This document shows positions 20,044 to 30,200 of a stretch of DNA of 64,000 nucleotides, piece by piece (position 1 is the stretch's first letter; every line of letters begins with the position of its first letter). The DNA is from Strigamia acuminata (taxonomy: Eukaryota > Arthropoda > Chilopoda > Geophilomorpha > Linotaeniidae): contig OX442322.1 in assembly GCA_949358305.1 (NCBI GenBank), forward strand, positions 6,572,001-6,636,000, given 5' to 3'. Below the pieces are notes generated by a model, which was not told the DNA's origin, searched no databases, and saw nothing but the letters and a program-made list of their open reading frames with translations. A program made the translations under genes and the position numbers.

Positions 20044-20634
20044 AAGATTCTAAATATAAAAGAATATTCTAAAAAGATATTGATTTAATTCAGATATTGA
20101 ATATTCAAATCGAAATTCGCGAAGTCACCTGATAAATTATGACCCCGGGTGGAGAGTAAAAGATTCGTTCTATATTCAGTCTTCTAACACACACGTGAGA
20201 GAAGAAGAACTTCGTCGAATTCAACAAAAATCACGGTCAAACGCGTTGACATTGTTAGCTATTAATCAACGAATACAGGTATTATGATTATGCATATAAA
20301 GTTATATATATATATCATGAAATTTCTTTGAATATTCGAAGAAATACGAACCAGCGGAATTCGTTTATTAGCGGCGGAGGATTTGAAAGCCACGTGCTCT
20401 AAACTCCAAGTTGTCGTCGAGGCGACTACACGCATAATTCCACAAGATACGCTTTTAAAGGAAGCAGGACATTTTCGTAAGTTCGATAAAATTATCAATA
20501 CACGAAAATATAAAATTATAACGAGTTATAATTATAAAATTCGTAAATTCAGTTACGCGTTTTCTCAATAGAGGGCGCGCGCATACAAAAGTAGTGCAAA
20601 TAAAACTAAAAACGTTCTCTATATTTGTAGAATT
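20044..20634 (+). other. E2 pol-ORF3 spacer with putative intron
   Basis: About 590 nt, AT-rich, with no gene. A donor-like GTAAGT at 20477 and an acceptor-like TTTGTAG ending at 20630 would remove 154 nt and leave the ORF3 ATG 4 nt after the junction. A second possible donor, CAG followed by GTATTA, is near 20278. Splicing is inferred. Confidence 0.45.
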
Positions 20635-21513
20635 ATGGTCAAGAAGATACCGATTAAAAAGCGGCGAATTGTGATCCAGTCGAGTTCTTCGGAGGAAGAG
20701 AACACGCCAACAGTCAACCCGACCATCGTAACGGTCCCGGGAGCGCCAAACACTCCTATTGTACTCGACCAAAAAGGATGGGACATCTTAACCTGGGCCC
20801 GAAACAACCCAGATGCCCTCCCAAAAGAAATTCGCCCAAAAACGGCCACACCCAAAACGGCGATGGAGGTTACCCAAGAAACCTTCATCATACCAAAAAA
20901 GGACAGTTTTTCCAAAAGCCATCCTTTACAGTCGATCCCTAAACCAAGTACGAGTCGAATGGAAGATTCGTCGACCTCTCATGAGAGAAGTCTGGACGAG
21001 ATTGTCAAATTAGAGGCAAATCGAAATCCCGAGGGAAATCGCCACCAAGACAACAAACGCAAACAGCGAGAGTACGTTCATTACGACTCGCCGCCACCCA
21101 CGACTTCGCGCGAAGTAGTGTATACCCCCAGATATAATACGGCTAGAGGAAAGCGTACGTTTGTGTCCACCAGAGCTCCCAAACTACAACCAATGACTGC
21201 TCAACAAAGAGCAGCTAGTAAGCAAGAAAAAGCACTGCGTCGAAAAGCCGCCTGCGATCGCGACTTAGAATTGGGAATTCCACATGACAATTTGGAGCTC
21301 GCGAAGGGCGAAATACCGTGCCCTTTCTGTTTCGGGGTCGGCTGGATGTCCGGCTCCGGGACAGGGTGTCATTTAGCATCATGCGGGAATTGTCTCGGAA
21401 CGAAACGACGATTAAAGATCCAACCCTGGAACCCAAAGTTTGTTTCGTTCGTGATTAAAGGGTTGTTCGATCCAGAACCCCGAAAATGGGCAACCTGCCA
21501 CCTTTGTAAAGCT
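20635..21513 (+). pseudogene. E2 ORF3, 5' part (Cys-rich protein), disrupted by E3
   Basis: The first 293 codons of a third ORF. The N-terminus is strongly basic (KKIPIKKRR), followed by an acidic Ser cluster. Residues 54-63 hold a W-x-x-x-x-P segment (WARNNPDALP) and YVHYD follows near 147. GIPHDN at about 214 matches E4 ORF3. The Cys module has C229/C232, C250/C253 and C288/C291. E3 inserted two codons after the last Cys, duplicating AGCT. Translation across the break adds only a few residues (stop at 21537). The 3' part lies at 56211-56942 in the same frame, so only the insertion breaks the gene. No signal peptide or membrane helix is seen. Confidence 0.85.
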
Positions 21514-22267
21514 TGTGACAAATTAATATGGCTATAAATGCCTGATTTCCCACCAGAAGGCGCTGTTGCGCCATTATGGTGGTATTTTAGCTGTATTTGC
21601 AGTAAATGTGATAAAAGTCCTGAATAAAGTTATTTATGGTGTTTTAATTGCAAAGATGTTATGATATGAATAAACACTCATTTCCACATGATACTAAAAT
21701 ATCACGGCCGATTTACAAGGATTCGTCGGCTAAAATCGCATTTGTCAATGAGCAATGTCGCCACTAGATGGCGCTATCGCAAATCAGCGGTAAATTCGAA
21801 ATACGGAATTAAATAAATAACATTCAATATATTAAATAAGTATTTAATATATTGGTTTAGATTATTTAACTTGACAATAATATAAAGTTATATTATTGTA
21901 TTGAATGATTGGAAGAAAGAATTTGTCACATTCTTGGAATAGTGACCATGCGGATTAAAGGATTAATGTGTGACTTGGGAATGTGTCCTGGGTATCCACT
22001 TCCGGTCCCCGGTATCCATTTCCTGTTTCATGTCAAGGATTAGCATAATCCAAGTTTGCATCTCCGTATCCACTTCCTGCGATACGAGATTGGTGGAACT
22101 TAATCCCACCGAGTATAAAACTCCCTGACAACAGGAAGTTAAGTAAGTTCTTGATTTCTGGTTATTTGGTATGTTCCGCATGTCAAATAACTGTTTCTTA
22201 CTCAGGGCATGGGCCTACCGGTCCATGCATAGCATGGCTCTGCTGAGCCATGCAACCCCCGTCAACT
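21514..22267 (+). repeat. E3 5' LTR, left part
   Basis: Left 754 bp of the 5' LTR, up to the E4 insertion, whose TSD AACT is 22264-22267. Matches 54294-55050 apart from a 3-nt gap near 21657. Contains TATAAAA at 22114-22120 and the double hairpin near 22207-22253. Confidence 0.93.
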
Positions 22268-23108
22268 TGTGACGATTCTACTTTTGGGCCAATTTATTAG
22301 TCCTTTTAAGATAGATAATTCGGTTTATACAAGACGTTGCTAAGTTTAGCAACAACCTAACCGAGATAAGCTACGGAAGCCTTTACAAACATGAATATGT
22401 GATCGAATAGAAATAACTTACAGTTTTAGTGTGACTTAACATATTTATTACTAAATATTAATGATAACAGTAAATGGGTTCTTGACGCGTGTAAACGGGC
22501 GGCATCAACTGGTTGAGGATCCGGGCAAAGCCAGAGGGATACGGCTGACTTGCGGCATCGTCACAAATATCGCTACGGAGACGTATTTGGTCCGCAGCTC
22601 GAATATCTAAATATGCGAAGAGTCCTTCGCATTAATCGGAATATTCGGCAGAATATTCCATGTTCCAAATGAATAAAAGTAAAGTGATTAAAGTAATATA
22701 ACAAATGAATTGTTATATAAATAATGATTGGGCGGGGACCGTCACGACAATTGAGAGAACGTCGCGGGAGTTGTTGAGACTCCATCCGCCAGCACGCCTT
22801 ACGACGACAAGATCTCGTGATCAGGCGCCGAGTATTTGTTTGTACGCTTTACATCGCTATCGGTGGTACCAACCTCCGGGTAAACATTCCTATGGATTTA
22901 CCAATTCCAGGATTACCAATACCTGAGTAATTGTTTAACGAAATGTCTTCACGGACAATTCTCACGGGCTACCAACCCGGCGTAGTGTGCCTTTAAATAT
23001 GCCATTCACCGACCACTAAAGTACGGAAGGACCTATGATACGCAATTCGCCCTGGAATAGCATTTGTCCGTGTTTGTTTCGTGCTCGGGTGGGACCTCCC
23101 GCACACAT
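22268..23108 (-). repeat. E4 3' LTR, distal part
   Basis: 841 bp of the E4 3' LTR, ending at the E5 insertion (TSD ACAT at 23105-23108). Matches 48432-49272 almost perfectly; one difference noticed is A against G near 22531 and 48691. Confidence 0.93.
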
Positions 23109-24104
23109 TGTGGTGACCCGACTGGGGTGGGGCACGAAGAGTTTCTCTCGTGGCCTACATACGGGTAAAGAAGGGGAGTCGCACGCGCGCCTCCCTTCCC
23201 TCAGAGCATTGACATCCAGTCAATGGACGGGCGTCTGCCCTGGGGGAGTGGGGGAGATTCGTCTTCTCCACTATTGGGTGGCTTTAGTCACCTGTCACCC
23301 CCCGCTTTGTGCAAAGGAATTCGCCTTGCACTGAGCGGGCAGAACCAACACAAAAATCAACCAAGATACACGTAAAAGCCAAACGTCCTAAAACGATCAA
23401 GCCTAAGTACAAAGACTTCAGGAGTGACCTAGGACAAGGGACTTTCAACGTGAGTACGATTGATTTGTGTTAACCTCCGCAGAGTAACCTGCGAAACAAG
23501 ATTACCACACTATTTTAGCAAGCCAGCTAGAAATAGTAAACCTACTCCAATTTAGCGAGTTGTGCAGACAAACGGTCGCACAAGCCTAAATTGCAGTAAC
23601 CACGACGAGCGTTCCCGCCGCTGTGTGTATCGCCGGGAACCACCAAGCGTCCGCCGCTGTGTGATCGCCGGACACCTACAAAAAACCCTAAACCTAGACA
23701 ACAGACCAGAAGTAAGACCTTTCAGGCATTCACTCGCGCCCGACCAGCGTGAGCCCGAAGGACCGAACGAGAAACGTGAGACGAGGACGCCATTCATTGC
23801 CACGCCGGCCCAAGACGACACCACGTTGCCACGCGGACGCCATCTTGGATCCACAGCGACAAAGGACGACCTCGACCAGTTTCCCGCCAACTTCACACCC
23901 CTTTCCTTTTACCTTTTTATTCCCTTACATATTTTATTCCCTTTTAACTGTATATTCCCGTATAATAAATACATTTATTATATTTACCTTTTACATTGTC
24001 TTGCCGTGTTACATTATTTGGGTAACCGCTTGAGTAAAGCAGTATTGCGAGATTAGAGAGTGACTCATACCACGTATTAGCGACAGACCGAGTTGAGCGC
24101 GACA
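23109..24104 (+). repeat. E5 5' LTR (996 bp)
   Basis: Starts TGTGGTGACC and ends GCGCGACA. The copy at 35641-36636 appears identical. Contains a 7-bp dyad with a 5-nt spacer at 23207-23225 and AATAAA at 23964-23969. I did not find a convincing TATA box. Confidence 0.95.
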
Positions 24105-24105
24105 C

Positions 24106-24123
24106 GTGGGGGCCTGTCCGGGA
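24106..24123 (+). promoter_or_regulatory. E5 primer-binding site, tRNA-Pro-like
   Basis: TGGGGGCCTGTCCGGGAT begins close after the LTR end. Its complement resembles the 3' end of metazoan tRNA-Pro with two mismatches by recollection. It differs clearly from the tRNA-Gln-type sites of E1-E4. Confidence 0.55.
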
Positions 24124-24172
24124 TCGATTTAAACGACTCGAATAGAACTTGAGATCATTTTCATACCCAAAA

Positions 24173-27100
24173 ATGGCAGACAATATCCGAGTAACGGATT
24201 CCGACTCCGACGCAAACAAGAGAGCCGGTAGCCGTAAAGGCGCCGATTATCATTTGCGATCTGGAGGTCCCTTACCCAAAGCCTCAGCGCACGAAGCGAG
24301 GCAAAAACGGCGCAAGCCTAAACCCGATCGCAGAAGCGCATCAGAGGCATCGCACCCGTCTCGTTCCGAGACGAGGCAGCGATTGGACGAGACAGAGCGG
24401 GGTGAAGAGCAATCTCACTCCAAACTGCCGCGTTCTAACCGTGACGGCGAGACGAGCGGAAACGAGGTTTTATCCCGTAACCCATCGCCTCGTCTAACGC
24501 ACGACACCGAGGTGGGCAGTCCGAAAGCGGCGTCTCCGATACAAAAGACGGCCTCAAACACGACAGCTAATTCGGCACTAAACACGCCAATTACGCAAAG
24601 CCGCCCAGCTTCGGTCAGGTCCGAAGGACACAAGTCCAATGCGTCAAAAACTGAGCGTGTTCCGAGCCAGCCTTACAGCGTCTCGGCCACATTGGTTGAC
24701 ACGATGCAGTTGGCACAGGCAGAAGGTGTACGATACACTCTGCCAACGGGAAAAATAACTGTGTACGAAACATTACAAATCGTACGTGCAGCTTTAAGAG
24801 CGCACAGGTTATCCCCGGAAATCACCGTTGTTGAAGGCGCATACGCTCAACAAATGGTAGACTCCGCTCAATTCGAAGCGGATGCCGAGAATGAGGCCCG
24901 ACAAGCCATCCGCGAGAGAAAGCGGAAGCTGGCGGAAAGAGAAGCGCGAGCTCTCGAGTACGGCAAATCCCAGCGCGTTCCGACTACTCCAGAAGAAGTC
25001 GAAATAGTTGATCGAGCCTTACGTGCACATCGTTATGCATTCCGTTCTCAACAAGAAGCTGAACAAGCTTTCATGACTAGGCTGCAACGAGACAAACCAA
25101 AATCCGTTCGCAAGCCAGAAGTTAGCTCGTCCGAATTGTCCGACGAGAGCGTAGAAGGCGACCCGAAGCGCACGCCGAAGGTCAGCCCCAAACCCGAGCG
25201 AAAAAAGGAAGTGCCAGTCACTCCACGCAAACGGGAAGTCTCGACCGAACAACGCGTTCGACCTCGCATGATGGCGTTAGACGATAACACTAACAACGCT
25301 ATCAACCGATTAATAAATGCGAACAACGCGCGTCGTAACGAAGAACAGACTCACACGAGCCGACAACGCGACGACCCGCGGGGTAACGACTGGCAACAGC
25401 CGGTACCCATCCTCAAAGACGACGGACCTTCGAGAAAACCTTCCGAAGACCGCACATCGTCACGAGAGGAACGTCAACGCGAAAGAGGACAGCAACAGTA
25501 TCACTACGGAAACAGTGATTCGTCGTCGGATGAACTGGAGTCGAATGCACCCAGTCATCACGATTCGGAGAGAGGTTCCGGAGAAAGACGAAGGGAAAGA
25601 GAACGCGATGAACGCAGGGAAAGGGAACGTGACGACCGTCGTAGGGGCCGGAAAGAGTCAAACTCTTCACGGCGCAACCCGCCACGCCGCTCACCGTCTC
25701 CCGACCCCAGCTCCGACCCCTCGTCCAACGACGACAGACGAAATGATAAGTCAAGTAATCGCCGGAAGAGATCCAACTCTCCGCGCGATAGAGAGAAACG
25801 ACGTCGATCGGAAAATAGCGACCACCGACGGGAGGAGTTTCAGGACCTTCCCCGACAAAGCGCGTTTACCGATTCGACGGGTCGGCAGTATACGATGGGA
25901 GAGCTTGGAAGAGCCCTGCTTGGCTCGTTAAAAGCCGAAGGAATCGATCTGAGCAAACGAAATGATCGTAATCGTAACACTGGTGACCGCGTAAAGAAAA
26001 AATACGCTGTCTCCCGACGTGACGCCATGAGTGTTACCGGGAATATTAGGTGGCAATTTTATATTCAGAACCGTTTCGACGGGTCATGGAAAGCGGGAGA
26101 TCGCTTCCTTGACGAAGTAATTCGGATTAAGACTGCCACTAAAGCCACCGTAGGAGACATGCTCACCCACGGTATTGTCGAGCTAATGACAGGCTCGGCA
26201 CGTGAGTGGTACCAAGGATTGAAAGGCGTCAATTGGGACGACTTTTTAATGAGATTCGACCTGCGCTACGGCGAGACACCCGAAGAGGTGAGCCGAAAGA
26301 TGCGAGGTCTTCGCCAGATGCCTGGTGAAACCATAATGGATTACGACATTCGCGCCAGATTGTTGTTCGAAAAGGCCCCGATGGAATTTCATGCCACGGG
26401 ATTCAACCTTTTCTTTCTCGGCGGTTTGTCGGAATACTCGCAACGGGTGCTACTTGAAGAAAGGGCACCGACAGGAGGCAGCTACGAAGAAATGAGCGCC
26501 TTCCTGTTCGAGAACACGATAGATATCGAGAAGAGATATTATTCCGCTTTACCAGAAGCGGAGAAAGCAGCAACCGCTAAACGTCTCAAGTTGAGTGCGG
26601 AAAGATATGGGGCGACAGACAAAATCATGCGCCCTACTGAATATCTTAGCGGTATAATGGAGCTGGCAGAAGCTAGCGTTGGTTTACAAATAAAAAATAA
26701 ACTGACATCCACGCTGCCTTCCAACCCATTGGCCGCCCCTAAAAAGGCACCGACAGCGTCAGCCATGCAAGCGACACTGGAGGAGGTCAAGGAGGGGGAG
26801 GAAGCCGAACAAAATGTCGGAAAATCAGACGAAAAAGAAGAAAAAGACGATTATTCGACGGACGAAGAAATACGAAGCTATCGCGATACCTTATCAACGG
26901 GTTGCGATGAGGAAGGACCGCTAGTACATCTCATCCATCGAGATAGAGCGGTAGAAGAATTTCGCGCCAGGTTAAAACCAAATGCCGGCCGAATTCCGAA
27001 GTATTTTCGAAAAAATTACACGCCACCGTCGAAAGTAGACCCTGAAAAAAAGAAATCGATTGAAGCCCCAAGAGACAAATCAAATATTCGTTGTTTTAAG

Positions 27101-27253
27101 TGTAACCAACCGGGTCACTATTCCAATGAGTGCCCAAGAACAGCGAAAGAAGACGCTAAGTTTGACGCGATAATGAAGCAGATGGCAGAGATTAAACTCG
27201 CCATGGCAAAAAACGAGTCAAAAAACGAGTCAGCGCAGGCGGCGAAGAAATAA
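24173..27253 (+). CDS. gag: E5 Gag (capsid and nucleocapsid, with Arg-rich linker)
   Basis: 1026 residues from the first ATG at 24173; an in-frame TTG eight codons upstream is ignored. The N-terminal half is charged and low in complexity. An Arg/Glu/Asp-rich stretch with RRERERDERRERERDDRRR and Ser-Pro-rich sequence lies at about residues 465-545. A capsid-like segment follows (GSAREWYQGLKGVNWDDFLM, then MPGETIMDYDIRARLLF). The CCHC zinc knuckle CFKCNQPGHYSNEC is at 974-987. The C-terminus repeats KNES twice because the slippery site is duplicated there. It should assemble the particle and package RNA. It is longer than the other gags here (682-738 residues), mainly through the charged N-terminal region. 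Confidence 0.95.
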   Translation: MADNIRVTDSDSDANKRAGSRKGADYHLRSGGPLPKASAHEARQKRRKPKPDRRSASEASHPSRSETRQRLDETERGEEQSHSKLPRSNRDGETSGNEVLSRNPSPRLTHDTEVGSPKAASPIQKTASNTTANSALNTPITQSRPASVRSEGHKSNASKTERVPSQPYSVSATLVDTMQLAQAEGVRYTLPTGKITVYETLQIVRAALRAHRLSPEITVVEGAYAQQMVDSAQFEADAENEARQAIRERKRKLAEREARALEYGKSQRVPTTPEEVEIVDRALRAHRYAFRSQQEAEQAFMTRLQRDKPKSVRKPEVSSSELSDESVEGDPKRTPKVSPKPERKKEVPVTPRKREVSTEQRVRPRMMALDDNTNNAINRLINANNARRNEEQTHTSRQRDDPRGNDWQQPVPILKDDGPSRKPSEDRTSSREERQRERGQQQYHYGNSDSSSDELESNAPSHHDSERGSGERRRERERDERRERERDDRRRGRKESNSSRRNPPRRSPSPDPSSDPSSNDDRRNDKSSNRRKRSNSPRDREKRRRSENSDHRREEFQDLPRQSAFTDSTGRQYTMGELGRALLGSLKAEGIDLSKRNDRNRNTGDRVKKKYAVSRRDAMSVTGNIRWQFYIQNRFDGSWKAGDRFLDEVIRIKTATKATVGDMLTHGIVELMTGSAREWYQGLKGVNWDDFLMRFDLRYGETPEEVSRKMRGLRQMPGETIMDYDIRARLLFEKAPMEFHATGFNLFFLGGLSEYSQRVLLEERAPTGGSYEEMSAFLFENTIDIEKRYYSALPEAEKAATAKRLKLSAERYGATDKIMRPTEYLSGIMELAEASVGLQIKNKLTSTLPSNPLAAPKKAPTASAMQATLEEVKEGEEAEQNVGKSDEKEEKDDYSTDEEIRSYRDTLSTGCDEEGPLVHLIHRDRAVEEFRARLKPNAGRIPKYFRKNYTPPSKVDPEKKKSIEAPRDKSNIRCFKCNQPGHYSNECPRTAKEDAKFDAIMKQMAEIKLAMAKNESKNESAQAAKK

Positions 27254-27271
27254 CTTCTCGACCGTCTGCGC
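27208..27271 (+). promoter_or_regulatory. E5 gag-pol -1 frameshift signal with two slippery heptamers
   Basis: A AAA AAC occurs at 27208-27214 and again at 27220-27226, both in the gag frame. Six nt after the second, GCGCAGGCGG (27233-27242) pairs with CCGTCTGCGC (27262-27271), a 10-bp stem with one G-U. An inner GAAG/CTTC stem can stack within the loop. The -1 frame is open through both sites into pol. Confidence 0.88.
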
Positions 27272-27276
27272 CATTC

Positions 27277-30200
27277 ATGAAGAAGAAGGGGTTTAACAAA
27301 GGGTTCGATAAACCGCCACCAGTCAAAGAAATGGGTAGTGACATAGCTAACGCCCAGATCCAAGACAGGGCCAACAACGCTTTGCAGGTAATTACCGCAA
27401 ACGCTGAGGCTGAGGCGGAAGAACCAAACCTACTGCTTGAAGAATTACCTCAAGTAGTCGAAGACACAGAAGAATTTCGTGTTTTCATGTGCAACGTGGC
27501 GGTCGAATATACCAGCCGCCTATGTATGCTGCCCATGACAATAGAACGCGAAAAAATTATGGGACTGCTAGACTCGGGAGCAGATCGCTCGTTCGTTTCC
27601 GAAGACATAGTAGCATCATTGGGTCTCACCGATAAGATAAAAGGCGTTAATAAAAATGTACGTCTAAAAACCGCCAACGGAATGGCGCGTCCAAAAGGAG
27701 TTATATTATTGACCATGGAGTGGCTCGGAGGGGTAGAACAGCACCCTTTCCTGGTCCTGCCCACGTGCGACAGAATTTTTCTGTTGGGCTTAGACCTCAT
27801 GGCGTCAATGGAAATACAACCAAATCCAATAACGAAATCTTGGAATTATATCAGAAATGATAGAGAAAGACCCGCAATTGTCGTGCCACCAGCTCTTATC
27901 AAAGAAGCGGCCGACAAGACACAGTGGGAGAAAGGCCTAAAGAAATTCGTTCAAGACTACAATTTTAAAGCATTCGTAGCAGAATTGCAACGGGACAATG
28001 TAGTGGAAACGCTTGTCGCCGACGCCGCTTTAGAATTAAACGAAGCGGCAGCCCTACGAAGGGTCCTACTTAAATATGAGGGGATCCTGTCGAAAAAACC
28101 GGGCCGAACGAATAGGGCTATTCACGAGATTAAATTGACGGATAATAAACCTATACGAGTTGCGTATAAGGGAATGAATCCGCAAAAACGTGAAATAGTG
28201 CAAAAAATGTGCCAAGAAATGCTAGACAGTGGCATTGTCTCCGAGGCCCAGGGAGAATACGCGACGCGAGTTGTGCTCGTGATGCGCCCGGGCTCGGACC
28301 CACGCCTATGCATTGATTACCGCCCATTAAACGCGGTGACAGAGATAGATCCCATACAGATGCCGTCTATCGAATCCATTTTGAGAGAGCTTAGCCCCTT
28401 TTCTTGGGTTACGACGATGGATCTGTCGAAGGGATACTGGCAAGTTGAGATGAGGCCAGAGGATAAGCTAAAAACAGCATTTTACTCGCCAATTGGACGG
28501 TTGATGTTCAACGTCATGCCGTTTGGTTTAGTGAATGCTCCCAGTACCTTTCAGAGACTAATCGAAAGCGTATTGGGTGATATCCTGCATCAGTTCGTGT
28601 GGGCATACCTAGATGACATAGTTATTGCCTCTAAAACATTCGAAGAGCACATTGAGCACATCGACCAAGTGCTCACCCGGCTGGCGAAAGCTGGGTTACA
28701 CGTTCATCCGGGCAAGAGCAAGTTCTGCCGAAAGGAGCTTGCCTTCCTGGGTTATCGCATTGGAGTCAACGGTTTAGCTATTGGCCCCGAAAAAATCGAT
28801 GCGATTAATCGTTTCCCACCACCCGAGGACGTTAAAGGTGTCCAACGGTTTATGGGAATGATAAACTTCTTCGGCAGGTTGCTACCGGGTCTAGCTGAAG
28901 TGGCAGCCCCAGTTACCGACCTCCTGAAGAATGAAAACGAATTTGTATGGTCAAATGAGTGCAACATCGCATTTAATGCGATAAAGAGGATGCTGACGGA
29001 AGTCGGCGTAATGCCTCTACCCGACTTAAACCGGCCGTTCATATTACATACGGACGCCAGCAGAGTTGGGTTAGGAGCGGCGTTGCTCCAAACACACGTG
29101 CGCGACGGAGTCGAACAAGACCTGCCGTGCATGTTTATAAGTCGCAAACTCCAAGGCGCTGAAAAAAATTACAACGCCACAGAGTTGGAGTGTTTGGCAG
29201 TTGTGTGGGCTATAAGGAAATTCAGAGATTATCTCGAATATACCAAATTTGTAGTCCACACAGATCATCAAGCGTTACAATGGCTGATGAAATTAAAGGA
29301 GCCAGCCGGTCGACTAGCCAGATGGCAGTTAGAACTGATGGCATGCGACTTGACCATTCAATACAAGCCCGGCAAATATAACGTCGTGGCTGACGCTCTA
29401 TCAAGGGCACCAGTGTCAGATCCTATCGACGCTGACGATGATGGCGAGGATGATTCCCGCAGCATTTACTGCCCGACGAGTTGTCACCGTTGGGATTTAA
29501 GGAAAATAAATGAAATTCCCACCGCGTCTCCAGCAGATGTAAAATTCTGTGGATTCTGGACGCGGTTATACCAACCAGCTGCTGACAATTACCCAAATGC
29601 AAAGAAGGAATTTAAGCTAGAGCGGAGAATAAATGACCCGCTTCTAAGCGCCTTCCACACTCATGTCGGCAAGCAAATGCGAAGCAATCCCCCGACAAGG
29701 GAGGAAATAATTGTGCAACAAAAATTAGACAAAAAATGTCAGGACAGAGCTAGATTCGTACTGACAGGAAAATATCCGCCCAACTTAACCAGAAGGCAGA
29801 AGCGTCGTTATGCACACGAATCCATAGATTACCTATTGGATGACGGCCTTTTGGTGAAACATCACCCAAATCACCAAGATGACTTGAGTGAATCGGACAC
29901 CGCAGTAAAGGTAGTAATACCTGCTTCCTTAATCGGTCGCGTGCTGTGGTTGTTACACGGGCACCCGCTTGCGAGCCATGCGGGAGTAAGCAGAACACTC
30001 TATCGTGCTACACAGCTTTTTCACTGGACAGGGATGAAAAAAGATATTGCTCTTTTTGTCCACCAATGTCAGCGATGTCAAGCGTGCAAGCCGAGGAGTA
30101 AATCACCATTCGAAACTATTTTCTTAGGGCCTTACGCGCCTTTTGATTGTTTAAGTGTCGATGTGATGGGCCCAAAACCCGTTACGGGAAATAAAAATGC

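Noticed and set aside
22573-22926. Small frames in the E4 LTR (70 and 73 codons, repeated at 48737 and 48869)
   Set aside because: They repeat only because the LTR repeats and overlap on opposite strands without domains.
23562-24056. 164-codon frame in the E5 LTR, repeated at 36094-36588
   Set aside because: It lies wholly inside the LTR and runs through the AT-rich polyadenylation region, with no domain. It is identical in both copies only because the LTRs are identical.
24149-24172. Upstream extension of E5 gag, and similar non-ATG extensions of E1 and E2 gag
   Set aside because: They begin at TTG or GTG. The first ATG gives a better start in each case.
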